Assembly (NCBI RefSeq): GCF_017868775.1
Contig: NZ_CP053381.1
Location: forward strand, 3,782,001 to 3,846,000
Direction: 5' to 3'
From: Billgrantia sulfidoxydans
GTDB lineage: Bacteria; Pseudomonadota; Gammaproteobacteria; Pseudomonadales; Halomonadaceae
DNA: 64,000 nucleotides
Part shown: one piece after another, positions 8,663 through 18,069 of the stretch
Numbering within the stretch: position 1 is the stretch's first letter
Layout of the letters: every line of letters starts with the position of its first letter
Notes under the pieces: model-generated
The model's database searches: none
Told to the model about the DNA's origin: nothing
The model's input: only the letters and a program-made list of their open reading frames with translations
Made by a program: the position numbers and the translations under genes

Positions 8663-9169
8663 TTTTTCGACAACCACAGGCCGCGCTTGCTACGGGCTTT
8701 TGTAGATAAAACAATAACTTGAAATTTTCCATTGGTTACATACAACACGGGGATTCGCTACGATCTGCGACCAAACTGCGACCACTTTGGCCAACCACTG
8801 CAGAGGACGAGGGTCCGCTGCGTAGGTGGCAGCGCGAAATCATGGGAGGACACCTACACGCCCCTCCCGAACCAACCTCGACGCGAGAGCCTCAGCAGGC
8901 CTGCTCGGCCCAAGGCCAGCGGATACGGCAAGGCTAGGGCGGGTGGAGCCGGTTGGCTTATTTGGATCCGAGGCGTGCGGTCACTCTCAACGTCAATGTG
9001 GAGTTCCATCTGCATGAGCTATGGCGAGCTATAATCTAGACGAGATGAGCGAAAAGGCTAGCGTGCGAGTCGACCACGTAGTGTGGTGTGCTTGTCTCAT
9101 TCTCAAAACCAGCAAAAGATTTCGAAAAAAAGAACCAGAAAAATATACAAAAACGGAAGGTTAACTCGT
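8663..9169. other. island left end, no convincing gene
   Basis: About 500 bp between the tRNA fragment and the first supported gene. It holds the direct-repeat copy at 8765-8785 and a TAGATAAAACAATAACTT stretch (8703-8720) that nearly recurs at 28222-28241. Short open frames here have no ribosome site and no recognisable product. Confidence 0.6.
8765..8785 (+). repeat. 21-bp terminal direct repeat, left copy (possible integrase arm sites)
   Basis: An exact 21-bp match to 37511-37531 in the same orientation. Each copy contains CTGCGACCA twice, separated by two bases. One copy is about 100 bp inside the left core and the other overlaps the end of the integrase gene. This placement fits arm-type integrase binding sites on both sides of a core, which is inference. 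Confidence 0.6.
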
Positions 9170-9817
9170 ATGTTCCAAGGCGAAACCGAAAAATTAGAAA
9201 ACGAAATTTTTACTTCTCAGGAAATCAGAGTAATAGAGCAACATGGAAAGGCCCTGATAAAGCTTGCATTAGGGTTACTTCCACCCACCACAAAAGAGCA
9301 AGAAGATTTCGTTAGAATTTTTCAAAACAGAGCATTGCCAACCACTGTCTATGAAAAGGCAATGTTTAAATATTTCAAGAACTGCTCAGAGATTGCCTCT
9401 AAGCTCCTGCTATTAAATGATGAAAATGAAAAACTCACAAAGGAAATCAGAAACTTAAAAGAAAGAGTAGGCCATGCTGAAGACAAAAAAAACGAGAATA
9501 TTGCCGAGTCGGCAGAAGTGATTAAAAAACTACGCGAAGAAAAACGTCGGGCAATAAATAAAAACGAAGCACTAGAGGAAAGAATTTCACAACTGGAAAC
9601 TGCCATAGATAAAATGAAAAAAAAGCTATCCTTAATTCCTGAAGAGGAAATGTCAAGAATCCTTACAAAAGAAAAAGAAAGCAAGAAAAATGAAAGAAAT
9701 AAGAAAAAAGAAGAAAGGGTGAAAATTGACTGTCCGTGCTTGGGCGAAGTGGAGAATTGCTCAAGATGTTATGGCTCAGGCTCTTATGAAGCGGATGGCT
9801 ATGGCAACCCAGTCTAA
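9170..9817 (+). CDS. coiled-coil protein with C-terminal DnaJ-like zinc motif, unknown function
   Basis: A 215-residue protein from the ATG at 9170 (GGAAGG upstream); the frame opens at 9083. Residues about 85-185 are a long Lys/Glu-rich coiled coil. The C-terminus has CPCLGEVENCSRCYGSGSYE, a CxC plus CxxCxGxG arrangement like one half of a DnaJ zinc finger. It is strongly AT-rich and A-rich compared with the backbone, a sign of foreign origin. It is convergent with the kinase-like gene. I do not recognise a family; regulator, adaptor or defence accessory are all possible. Confidence 0.65.
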   Translation: MFQGETEKLENEIFTSQEIRVIEQHGKALIKLALGLLPPTTKEQEDFVRIFQNRALPTTVYEKAMFKYFKNCSEIASKLLLLNDENEKLTKEIRNLKERVGHAEDKKNENIAESAEVIKKLREEKRRAINKNEALEERISQLETAIDKMKKKLSLIPEEEMSRILTKEKESKKNERNKKKEERVKIDCPCLGEVENCSRCYGSGSYEADGYGNPV

Positions 9818-10217
9818 CCATCTTGGATATGGAAAAATATTAGCGAAGATAAAATAGTTGTATGTATTAAAACGAAACCAGGATGCGTATATAAATGAAT
9901 GCGACTACCGGAACATGCTCAACTTCGGGGGCTTCCCCGAAAGGCCCTCGGCGTCGAGGATACACCAGCAATCCTCAGGCGTCGTACCCGGGCAAAAAAA
10001 GAAAAGGCAGCATCAAGTCTCGATTAACGAGTACGAGGCTGTCGGGCGTTTCGGTTTGTTCACCCTTGAGAAACTGTTGCGCGAGACTTCATAAGGCGCT
10101 CTAATTGACTCACAAAGAGAGCCGCGTGTGTCCTGCCTACGCCGTCGCAAGCCTTAACTCACTCATGTTAGTTGCCCCTTAGCACTAGGATAAAAAGCAG
10201 GGGGCTGATGACTAACT
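9818..10217. other. 400-bp gap without a supported gene
   Basis: Lies between two convergent genes. Overlapping short frames at 9858-10094 and 9895-10104 have no ribosome site or recognisable product. The composition is mixed, more GC-rich than both flanks, so it may be a remnant of something older. Nothing further can be supported. Confidence 0.4.
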
Positions 10218-11324
10218 TCATGAGACCGGACGGTCGGCAAATGTTTTATTAAGTAGCTCAACACGGTTTTCATAGTAAGGCCACCCTTCCGACTCGCTTA
10301 TAACTGCAATATCATCGAAGTAGTCTAGACAACCTGTCAGCTCATCGTAAGCAGCTTTATCTATGAGGCTCAAACGTTCGAGCAGTCTGGCTTCAAGCTG
10401 TTCTTTTGTAAACCTTTTCGAGAAATCTACTTCTAAACAGGAGCTGATGATTTCATACCCATCTTGTGAAACATTGTCTGATTCACACTCAATCTTCGCT
10501 CCCCTCTTGAGCCATTTTTTCCAGGGTGTTTCTCTTCGCCATTGAGGACTCTTACCCTCACTGGGCTCAGGCCATATGAGTATCGTTTCTTCACCCAATG
10601 GGTGTAAACCTCCGGTCAGCATTTCAAAAAGAATCACCCCAACTGCAAAGACGTCTACCTTGGAAAAATCAGGAGAGCCGTCTTCTAGAGATTTCACATA
10701 TTGCTCCGGAGCCATATACGGTCTACTGCCATAAGGGCGACCAAGAACCAAATAGGCATTGGCTAGCTCGAAGTCAGCGACGAATGATCTCATTTTTATC
10801 GGGTAGCCATCACCCGCATCAAAATGCTTAGAAATATAGTCCAAAAAAACATTCTCAGGCTTGAGATCTTGGTGACACAACAGCCCTTTTTTTTCACAAT
10901 AATTCAAAGCATGTACGATCTGAATAGAAATCGATAATGCCTCAGGCTCAGAAACAGGCCCTTCACATATGAAATCCCGCAATGTAGTGTCACGCTTCCT
11001 AGACAATAAAAAGGGAACGCCTGAAATTATATCAATATCAAAAAATCTCTGTATGGATGGATGATGGCAAACCACATGAGCATTATTCACTTCATACAAA
11101 GCTTGTGAAAAAAAACTGTGCCTATCAACCAAAGACATGGCTCCTTCGGTTTTGATACCTTTTGCAATGACATAGTTGGTATCACCCCCCTTGAAGGTAT
11201 AAATCATGGAATGAGGTGTAGACATCTCACCTATTAAATCACCATGCTTGCAAAGTTTGCTCTCAATAACCAATTTCTGAACATCTTCTGGAAATTCCCA
11301 CAGCATTTTCATATACAAACTCAC
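10218..11324 (-). CDS. Hanks-type Ser/Thr protein kinase-like protein
   Basis: A 368-residue protein with a kinase domain at about 25-250. The ATP-site lysine region is YVIAKGIK; the catalytic loop is HQDLKPEN (151-158, with Gln in place of Arg of HRD); the metal-binding loop is ADFE (DFG with Glu for Gly); then APEQY and DVFAVGVILFEMLTGG. Catalytic Asp, Lys and Asn are kept, so activity is plausible. No membrane segment or sensor domain is visible. The annotated start is a GTG; ATGs at 11312 and 11306 are alternatives. It is AT-rich, on the DISARM strand, 113 bp after drmC. A single kinase can act as an abortive-infection effector, so a defence role is a reasonable guess. Confidence 0.85.
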   Translation of the reverse strand: MSLYMKMLWEFPEDVQKLVIESKLCKHGDLIGEMSTPHSMIYTFKGGDTNYVIAKGIKTEGAMSLVDRHSFFSQALYEVNNAHVVCHHPSIQRFFDIDIISGVPFLLSRKRDTTLRDFICEGPVSEPEALSISIQIVHALNYCEKKGLLCHQDLKPENVFLDYISKHFDAGDGYPIKMRSFVADFELANAYLVLGRPYGSRPYMAPEQYVKSLEDGSPDFSKVDVFAVGVILFEMLTGGLHPLGEETILIWPEPSEGKSPQWRRETPWKKWLKRGAKIECESDNVSQDGYEIISSCLEVDFSKRFTKEQLEARLLERLSLIDKAAYDELTGCLDYFDDIAVISESEGWPYYENRVELLNKTFADRPVS

Positions 11325-11437
11325 ATTGACTTATAAGTTTTTACTTAGCCAGGAAACCAAACCACTCAGCATTTTCTCCCAGACAAATGTCTTTGCATAA
11401 AAATAAGTTTATATAAGAATTGCTTTTTCTTGTTCAG

Positions 11438-12193
11438 TCATAATTCTTCGACCACGCCGGTACTCACCATTGATTCCAGGTAATCTGCCAACTTCCTAGG
11501 ATGCTCGTCGCCCCTCAACAACACGCCAGCCTCCATGTTTCTCTCCATGGCATAACCGGTCAGGTTGGCACTGGTGATGAAGGCGAGGCGATCGTCGGCC
11601 ACGGCGACCTTGGCATGGACACTGCCCCCAGTGAACTCTTCAGACCGTTTCTGCCAGGCGAAGAAGCGTGCTCTGGGAAGGACTTCTCTCATCAGTGAGA
11701 CCGAGTCCACCGAGAGGTTTCCGCCCTTCCCTTCGGGCGACTCCAGCAGAATCTTGACGTCGACTCCGTGATCGGCAGCCTGATTCAGCGCGGTGACGAT
11801 GCGATCGACCCTGTAAGCCACGAAGCTGGTCAGGAAGAGGCGCTCCCGGGCACCGCGGATTACCTCGAGCATGACCTGCTCCGTCTGCCGTGTGGCGGTA
11901 CCAGCGGGAGCTGGCCCCGTCCAGACCAGCTCGGGGCTCAGCTCCTGATAGTGCTCGACGACATAGGAAGCCCCTTCGAGCATCCCGGCAAGTCGAAGAG
12001 CCGATATGTGGTGAGCTGCCGCCTCCCGCAGGAGCCGCAAAAGCAGCTCCTTCGAGTGGTGGTGCGTCACGCGACGCTCCAAAACGAAGGCATCGATCTC
12101 GCCTTGCTCGATCAACGTATCGACGACGCTGCGCAAGGCGCCCTTGGAGACGGCCGTGGCGAACTCGACCACACCTCGTTGCAGCCCATTCAT
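11438..12193 (-). CDS. drmC: DrmC, phospholipase-D-fold protein of DISARM
   Basis: A 251-residue protein with one PLDc-like module. The HKD-type motif is HAKVAVADD (His 193, Lys 195) followed by ITSANLT; an upstream helical region contains ITHHHSK-like and RLAGMLEGASYVVE segments. In DISARM, DrmC is the third core gene and has the PLDc_2 fold of nucleases and phospholipases. The ATG at 12193 was chosen over the GTG at 12202 because its ATGA overlaps the drmB stop exactly as elsewhere in this operon. It is the last gene of the coupled run. Confidence 0.88.
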   Translation of the reverse strand: MNGLQRGVVEFATAVSKGALRSVVDTLIEQGEIDAFVLERRVTHHHSKELLLRLLREAAAHHISALRLAGMLEGASYVVEHYQELSPELVWTGPAPAGTATRQTEQVMLEVIRGARERLFLTSFVAYRVDRIVTALNQAADHGVDVKILLESPEGKGGNLSVDSVSLMREVLPRARFFAWQKRSEEFTGGSVHAKVAVADDRLAFITSANLTGYAMERNMEAGVLLRGDEHPRKLADYLESMVSTGVVEEL

Positions 12194-14031
12194 CCTTTCC
12201 ACCAGAAGAAGGCGGCATCGCGTGTCTCCAGCGTGGGCATCAGCAGGGCTCGATCCAGATACCTGTTGCCGGCTTCACATGAAGTCTCGGCGACGAACGA
12301 GCACGCATGACAGGATGCGCCATGTAGAGACTGGTCTGTGGTGGGGTCGTGCTCCGCACACAGCGGATCGGAGGAGCACACCTCGGCCCGATCCAAGGCT
12401 TGGGTCATCAACCTCTCCAGGTTCGCCGGCTTGCCGAGCTCGACGAGACCACCCAGCGTGCCGTCGGAATCCGCCGCGGCGGTGTAGATCAGCACACCGG
12501 CTTGATTCTGGTCACCCTCGACATCGGCGTAGATGCGCTCGCGGATGCTTGCGGCATTGTAGCCACACTCCAGAGCCATCTCTCGGATCAGGGTATGAGC
12601 CAGTGTGTGGAGCATGGCATAACGAATGCCCGGATAGCCGACTTCTGGATCCAGCTTCCGTTTCCTACGCCAGCCACGGTGGGCCGCTCGCAGCTTCTTG
12701 TCCAGCCTATCGACGGCCTCTCGACCGTGCCACTCTTCCAGGTGGTTCAGGTTGAACTCGATGAAGATACCTTCACCGTGCACCTCGGTTGCCGGCACCC
12801 ACTCAGGCGCTCGCGAGGTAAGCGGTGCGCGCTTCACCGAGCCCTCGCCCGCTTCTTCTTCCGGGGACTCGATTCGCGTGAAGCCGATCAGTGCGTTGAC
12901 CTCCTTTAGACGCTCCAGGAGGACCACTCGCTTGATCTCATCCCGGAACTGATTCGGGGCGGAGAAGACCTTGCTCTTGAAGCTCGGGTAGTCGTTGGGT
13001 GGCTCATCGGCAGTGAGCACCTCCCATTCTGGTGTCTTGATGTCACGATCGTGGACTTCGTCCCCCCCGCCCTGGTGCGCCTGAATGGCGGCCCATATTT
13101 CGCCGACCTCATACGCCTCGATGCCTGGCAGCTGGCCGGACTTCTTGAGGGTCTTGACGATCGCCTTCACTTCCGGCTCGTCTTCGGCATCCTCGAAGAA
13201 GGTCCAGCCATCCTGGACCAGCTGGCTCAAGGGGGTCGACGACTTGGGCGGAATCGCCAGCACGGAGAGGGTCGACGGAAACCAGCCGTTGGTGGCCCCG
13301 AGCAGGACCGTGCGTGCCTCCTGGTCGCACTCCTCGAAACGGGTGAGATGTGGATGTCGGCCTCGACAGCCTGGCAGATTTTCCTTGCTCGCCTTTCCGA
13401 ATGCGTGGGCCATGTTCCGTGATGCCTCACACTCGTCGCACTTCACCCACAGATTCTCCGTCTGCAAGGAGGCCCCGTTCTCATAGAAGCGCAGACTTCC
13501 TTTGCAATCACTCGGTCCACGGTGGACGAACCAGTGCCAAGGAAAGTCGTCCAGGTGCCCTGACTTGCAGGCGATCAGGAAGCGGGCAGGCACGGCATCG
13601 GCATCGGTGGCCTTCTTGGTGCCATCCGAGCCCTTACACCCCTTGTGTACGTAACGCGCTCTCTCGATCCTGAACCGATCCTTCAACTCGAACAACCCCG
13701 CCTCGACGGGCGAGAGGAGCCCGCATTTCACACATCTGAGCCAGCGGGGAAACGGCTTTACCGGGACACCGATCAGCGCCTCTGAAGAAGTGTTGTCCTT
13801 CACCTCCTCCTCGTTGATCGGCGGCATGCGCAGGGACTCGATCTGAGGCCCGAGTACCCGCCTGACGTTCGCCAGTAGACGTGCCTCGTGTATGGTGCGG
13901 CATCTGGGCTCGTCCCATCGCTCGGAGGACATGGTGACGACGGACATGTTGGGTAGGTCGATCAAGGCACCGGGCCCATACGACCATAGCAACTGACTGG
14001 GGCGGATCTCACCGATTCGCGTCCTGCTCAT
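12190..14031 (-). CDS. drmB: DrmB, DUF1998-domain protein of DISARM
   Basis: A 613-residue core DISARM protein that partners the DrmA helicase on DNA. Cysteine pairs that look like zinc sites occur in three places: CVKCG near 115, CDECEAS near 205, and a C-terminal cluster (CSSDPLC, CHAC, then SFVAETSCEAGNRYLD). The DUF1998 region is marked by MLHTLAHTLIREMALECGY at about 470-490. Start and stop are ATGA-coupled to drmA upstream and drmC downstream. Length and composition are normal for the family. Confidence 0.9.
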   Translation of the reverse strand: MSRTRIGEIRPSQLLWSYGPGALIDLPNMSVVTMSSERWDEPRCRTIHEARLLANVRRVLGPQIESLRMPPINEEEVKDNTSSEALIGVPVKPFPRWLRCVKCGLLSPVEAGLFELKDRFRIERARYVHKGCKGSDGTKKATDADAVPARFLIACKSGHLDDFPWHWFVHRGPSDCKGSLRFYENGASLQTENLWVKCDECEASRNMAHAFGKASKENLPGCRGRHPHLTRFEECDQEARTVLLGATNGWFPSTLSVLAIPPKSSTPLSQLVQDGWTFFEDAEDEPEVKAIVKTLKKSGQLPGIEAYEVGEIWAAIQAHQGGGDEVHDRDIKTPEWEVLTADEPPNDYPSFKSKVFSAPNQFRDEIKRVVLLERLKEVNALIGFTRIESPEEEAGEGSVKRAPLTSRAPEWVPATEVHGEGIFIEFNLNHLEEWHGREAVDRLDKKLRAAHRGWRRKRKLDPEVGYPGIRYAMLHTLAHTLIREMALECGYNAASIRERIYADVEGDQNQAGVLIYTAAADSDGTLGGLVELGKPANLERLMTQALDRAEVCSSDPLCAEHDPTTDQSLHGASCHACSFVAETSCEAGNRYLDRALLMPTLETRDAAFFWWKG

Positions 14032-17000
14032 GACTCTTCCCCCTCTTCACCTGATGTCGCAGGCCGCGCCTGCCAGTCGGGCGCATCACGCATCCAGGCG
14101 TCGTCCATGACGATGCCCACGCCGGGCTCCACTTCACGCATCGACATCGGCACCGTCCATTTCGACCATGGATCTGCCCCTGGCTTCCTGAGCAACTCGA
14201 CGGAGGTGTCCGTCGAGTTCCGCATTTTCTGATACACCAGCGTGCGGCCACCCAAGCTCGCCTCCTTGGCCCAATCGTCGGCTCGTGACTTGAGCTGGTC
14301 CATCGCCCACTGCCGCTTCTCCTTGGACTCGGTGACGTTCGCAGCGCGATCTACGATCCGGCTGGTGACGTCTCGTACCTCGCCACGGTCCGGCCGGTCC
14401 AGCTCATCGGCGCCCTGGTTGGCGCCGAACGCCTGATATTCGTTTCGAAGCAGGCTGACGAATGTGCCAGTCAGGCCACGATCCAGCGCTCGGGGCGAGA
14501 ACGGGGTGACCGACTGCGCCTCCACGTGCTGGTAGAAGGTTGCGTGGTAATGCTCGTAGGTCTCGTAATGCGACAGGTCACGAGGCTTCGACCAGGTGAG
14601 CACGCTGGCCACCAGACCAGGGAACGCACGCCCCACTCGGGAAGTGGCCTGGATGTACTCGGCCGTCCCCTTGGGCTGGCCATTGACGACCATCAGCCCG
14701 AGCCGGTTGACGTCGACCCCCACGGAGAGCATGTTCGTCGCCAGCACCACGTCGAGCGCGCGATGGTCGCGTTCGCCATAGTCGACCACCCACTTACCCG
14801 CCTGGTCGTCGTAGCGGCCCTGGAAGCCAATCTCCATCTGATCAAGGTACTTCGGGATCTCGTCGTTACGCACTCGCGAGGTGAGCTCTACCACATCGAT
14901 CTTGCGGCGCTGAGCCAACCCCGGGCGTTCGACCAGACTCATAGCGACCCGGTAACAGCGCGTGTTGACGTCGTCTTCTGCCAAACGCTTCATGCCACCG
15001 AGCTCGCGGAGGGAATTGAAGTAACCGACCAGCGTCATGTAGGGGTCCGCTGCCTTGCCGAAATGATCGAACAGGGCCTGGGCTGCGGTCAGGAAGGCCG
15101 TGTAGGTGCGAATCAGGACCGCGGGGCGAGAGCTGCCCGGTGCGCAGATACCCAGATAGCGACGCCCCGATATCACTTCGGTCGGGCGCTGGACGGAAAA
15201 GTAGTTGTCCTCAACGTCCAACCCCGAAGGAGGGAAGACGGCAAGTCGCCGCATGAAGACGTTGCGCACCTGATCGGCCGCCTTTCTAACCGTCGCCGTG
15301 GAGGCAACGACCTTGGGCCGAATTTTGGTGTCTCCATCATGCCAGCTACAGAGTTCGTCCACGGCCGTCTCGTAGAGACCGACCATGGTGCCCAGCGGTC
15401 CGCTTATTAGGTGAAACTCGTCCTGAATGATCAGGTCCGGCGGCCGAATCGCGGGAATGCTCTTCACCTTGGATGCGGGATGCATACCCTGCTTGCGATG
15501 CCGTTGACCACAGTCGTGGCCTGGCCAAAGCAAGCCATGGCGTTCACACTCCTGATCTACTTTTCCGAAGAGGGCCCGCACTTCGGGCCGCCAAGCCATC
15601 TGAGCGAATTTGTCGACCGTAGCGATCATCATGCTGGGCGGACGGTGATAGATCTCTTCGTCTACCACTTTCACGGGCAGCCCAGGATGCGCGAGACGTG
15701 ACGACTGGCCTTCGGAGAACTCGCAGTTCCCGTAGGGGTCGCTGCAGAAGAGCGTCGTGCGCAGTGCCGTCTTGTCGACCTTGATGTTTCGCTTGGGATC
15801 GATCTCAGAGCCACACCACGGACAGCCGGTGAGCTGGGCCGGTGACGCCAGGCTCGAGGTGTTACGATCGTCGTTGCGCGTCGCCTCGATGGCTTCGTGT
15901 GCCTTGGCCGTGGTGCCTGGGGTCACCTTGTTGCCGACCCACAGCCCGATCGTGAACGGCTCCTCCCCCCAAAGAGCTGGCTCACTGCGGCGTATCACCT
16001 CCATGGCACAGATCAAAGCGGTGGCACGTTGGAACTGCTGCAACGTGAGCAGGCGCAGGGTATAGCGCATGATGACGGTGAGCCCTCGGGAACCATCCAG
16101 CCCCCCTTGCATGCCCATCAGGCGACGTATCCCCATGGCGAAGGCGGCGACACCCAGATAGGCCTCCGTCTTGCCGCCCCCGGTGGGGAACCACAGCAGG
16201 TCGGCATGCGCCTCGACGGGATGGGTCCTGTCCTGATGGTGTGGATTCGCAAGAGAGGGAATCGAGAGCAGCAGGAAGGCGAGCTGGAAGGGGCGCCAAG
16301 AACGGTTCTTCCGTTCATCCAGTGACTCGGGAGTCACATCGGCACCGCGTCGTGTCTGGAGTGAGTAGATGCTACGGATCCGTTGATCCGCCATCGCCTG
16401 GTTGGCGAAGCGAAATGCCTGAAGTGCCTTCGGGTCTTCAGCCAGGGTCGACACCCCCTCGCGAAGCCGGCCGAGGATGGAACGGCAGTCGCCGAGGATG
16501 CTCTTCGCTGCCTCCTCGTGCTCGGTGATCTCGTCACCGATCCTGTTCTCCTGCTCCCCGATCCAGGCGGCATAATCCTCGGTGAGGGTGGTCAAGGCCT
16601 CTCGCAGCTCTTCGACCTCCATCGCCGCCAGCTCCTTCATGTCCAGCCAGCCACGCTCGATCATGTGCCGTTGCGCCGGGCGGTCATCGGGAGACGAGCC
16701 GGGGGTCTCCGTGACGGGGATCTCATGGTGGGGCATGACCTGGGTGCGCACCTCGGTCGCCAACGTCGGCTCCGTCTCGGAGATCGTGGCATGCACCGAC
16801 ACCCCGTGACCGACGGCGAACTCGAGCTTGCGCCTATAGACCAAGGCCAGACGTTCGCGCTCCTCGTCGTCGACGGAGTCGCTACCGGGGCGGCGATGGA
16901 AGATCGCCTTGCCGTCGGCCGCTTCCACCGCCGTGACGCGAATCTCGGGCTGGAATACCCAGGCGGCATCCTTGTTCTGTTCTGGCTCCACCTGTCCGTT

Positions 17001-18059
17001 CACGAGGAAGAGCGTGACCAGCCGCTCCCCCTTGCCATTGGTTCGAATCGTCCCTTGGAGACGCACCTGATCGTCGCTGGGACTGGGGGCCGCGGGAGAG
17101 ATGGGACCATCCTCGAGGGGCAGACGGACGGAACCGCCACAGGGCACCCGCTTCCACACCTTTATCTTTTTTTCTTCAGTTTCTCCCGTCTTCTTGTTCC
17201 TGACGGTACGGGTGAAGTCGTGCTCCCTGCCGGGAAGTTTTTCGTAGCGCCCCCAGGCGGCGGCCACCTCGACGCTGTCGACGTCCGGCGCCACGCAGAA
17301 CGTCATTCCGATGCTGGAGGGCACCAGCGACTGGTTGTCGGTGGTGTCGATCTCGTCGAGAGCATCGTCGTCGGGATCGACTCGCCCGGTGACCTTGCTG
17401 AAGTCCTGGCCCGGCTGGTGGAGCGAGGCATCCTGAGGTTCGTCCGGCTCGTCATCCTCATCCATACCCGCCGCCGGTTCGACCCTGGCGGTGTCGCCAT
17501 CCGCAGGCTTTCGAGGGGCGAGCTTGCCGACGAGGTAACGATCCTGGACGCTCATGTCCTTGATCAGCTCCTCCGGCCCACCAGCGGGGCCGAGAAGGTC
17601 GTCGACGACCGCCAACTGCAACAGCTCACGGATGTACGCATGGGCATGGGGTTTGTGCTCGGGATGCTCGGGGTCGACGAGCGGCACTGCCGTCAGCGAG
17701 ATCCCCACCCCCTTCGAGACGGACTCCGCGAACTTGGTCCATTCGAGGCGACCGATGCTGCCCGAACAAGGTGGCAGGCCTAGGCTGCCGAGTGACACAG
17801 GCTGCTCGATGGGCTTCACGCGGTCCAGGTAGTACGTCGTGGCATCGGCCTGCCAGCGCGCCTTGAGCACACGGCCCACACGGGTGACACGGCCGGCTCG
17901 ATCGACGATGAGCAGCCAGTCACCATCACGGACTCCCTTGAGGAGCTCCGCGTTGGCCGTGATTCGCAGCGTGAATGGTGACAGCCTCGGATCGGTGACG
18001 GCACCCTGGTCGACGGCCATCCATGCGTTGGGAGTTCGACCTTCCATCTTCTCAGCCAT
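14028..18059 (-). CDS. drmA: DrmA, large helicase-domain protein of DISARM
   Basis: A 1343-residue protein. Walker A is FPTGGGKTEAY at about 623-633, the B-box is a DEFH (IIQDEFHLISGPLG) near 880, and helicase motif VI is QATSRVGRAFPG near 1136. A CPWCGSEID...CSDPYGNC insertion (near 755-790) looks like a zinc site. With DrmB it forms the DISARM core complex that recognises incoming unmodified DNA. The N-terminal 600 residues are not separately recognisable. The ATG at 18059 follows a GGGGGAAAGG ribosome site, 10 bp after the endonuclease stop. Confidence 0.92.
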   Translation of the reverse strand: MAEKMEGRTPNAWMAVDQGAVTDPRLSPFTLRITANAELLKGVRDGDWLLIVDRAGRVTRVGRVLKARWQADATTYYLDRVKPIEQPVSLGSLGLPPCSGSIGRLEWTKFAESVSKGVGISLTAVPLVDPEHPEHKPHAHAYIRELLQLAVVDDLLGPAGGPEELIKDMSVQDRYLVGKLAPRKPADGDTARVEPAAGMDEDDEPDEPQDASLHQPGQDFSKVTGRVDPDDDALDEIDTTDNQSLVPSSIGMTFCVAPDVDSVEVAAAWGRYEKLPGREHDFTRTVRNKKTGETEEKKIKVWKRVPCGGSVRLPLEDGPISPAAPSPSDDQVRLQGTIRTNGKGERLVTLFLVNGQVEPEQNKDAAWVFQPEIRVTAVEAADGKAIFHRRPGSDSVDDEERERLALVYRRKLEFAVGHGVSVHATISETEPTLATEVRTQVMPHHEIPVTETPGSSPDDRPAQRHMIERGWLDMKELAAMEVEELREALTTLTEDYAAWIGEQENRIGDEITEHEEAAKSILGDCRSILGRLREGVSTLAEDPKALQAFRFANQAMADQRIRSIYSLQTRRGADVTPESLDERKNRSWRPFQLAFLLLSIPSLANPHHQDRTHPVEAHADLLWFPTGGGKTEAYLGVAAFAMGIRRLMGMQGGLDGSRGLTVIMRYTLRLLTLQQFQRATALICAMEVIRRSEPALWGEEPFTIGLWVGNKVTPGTTAKAHEAIEATRNDDRNTSSLASPAQLTGCPWCGSEIDPKRNIKVDKTALRTTLFCSDPYGNCEFSEGQSSRLAHPGLPVKVVDEEIYHRPPSMMIATVDKFAQMAWRPEVRALFGKVDQECERHGLLWPGHDCGQRHRKQGMHPASKVKSIPAIRPPDLIIQDEFHLISGPLGTMVGLYETAVDELCSWHDGDTKIRPKVVASTATVRKAADQVRNVFMRRLAVFPPSGLDVEDNYFSVQRPTEVISGRRYLGICAPGSSRPAVLIRTYTAFLTAAQALFDHFGKAADPYMTLVGYFNSLRELGGMKRLAEDDVNTRCYRVAMSLVERPGLAQRRKIDVVELTSRVRNDEIPKYLDQMEIGFQGRYDDQAGKWVVDYGERDHRALDVVLATNMLSVGVDVNRLGLMVVNGQPKGTAEYIQATSRVGRAFPGLVASVLTWSKPRDLSHYETYEHYHATFYQHVEAQSVTPFSPRALDRGLTGTFVSLLRNEYQAFGANQGADELDRPDRGEVRDVTSRIVDRAANVTESKEKRQWAMDQLKSRADDWAKEASLGGRTLVYQKMRNSTDTSVELLRKPGADPWSKWTVPMSMREVEPGVGIVMDDAWMRDAPDWQARPATSGEEGEES

Positions 18060-18069
18060 CCTTTCCCCC

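Noticed and set aside
8732-9034. A 100-codon frame at the island left end.
   Set aside because: Crosses the direct-repeat site, lacks a ribosome site, and gives no recognisable protein.
9858-10104. Two overlapping short frames between the zinc-motif and kinase genes.
   Set aside because: Neither has a ribosome site or family match; a remnant gene is possible but cannot be supported.
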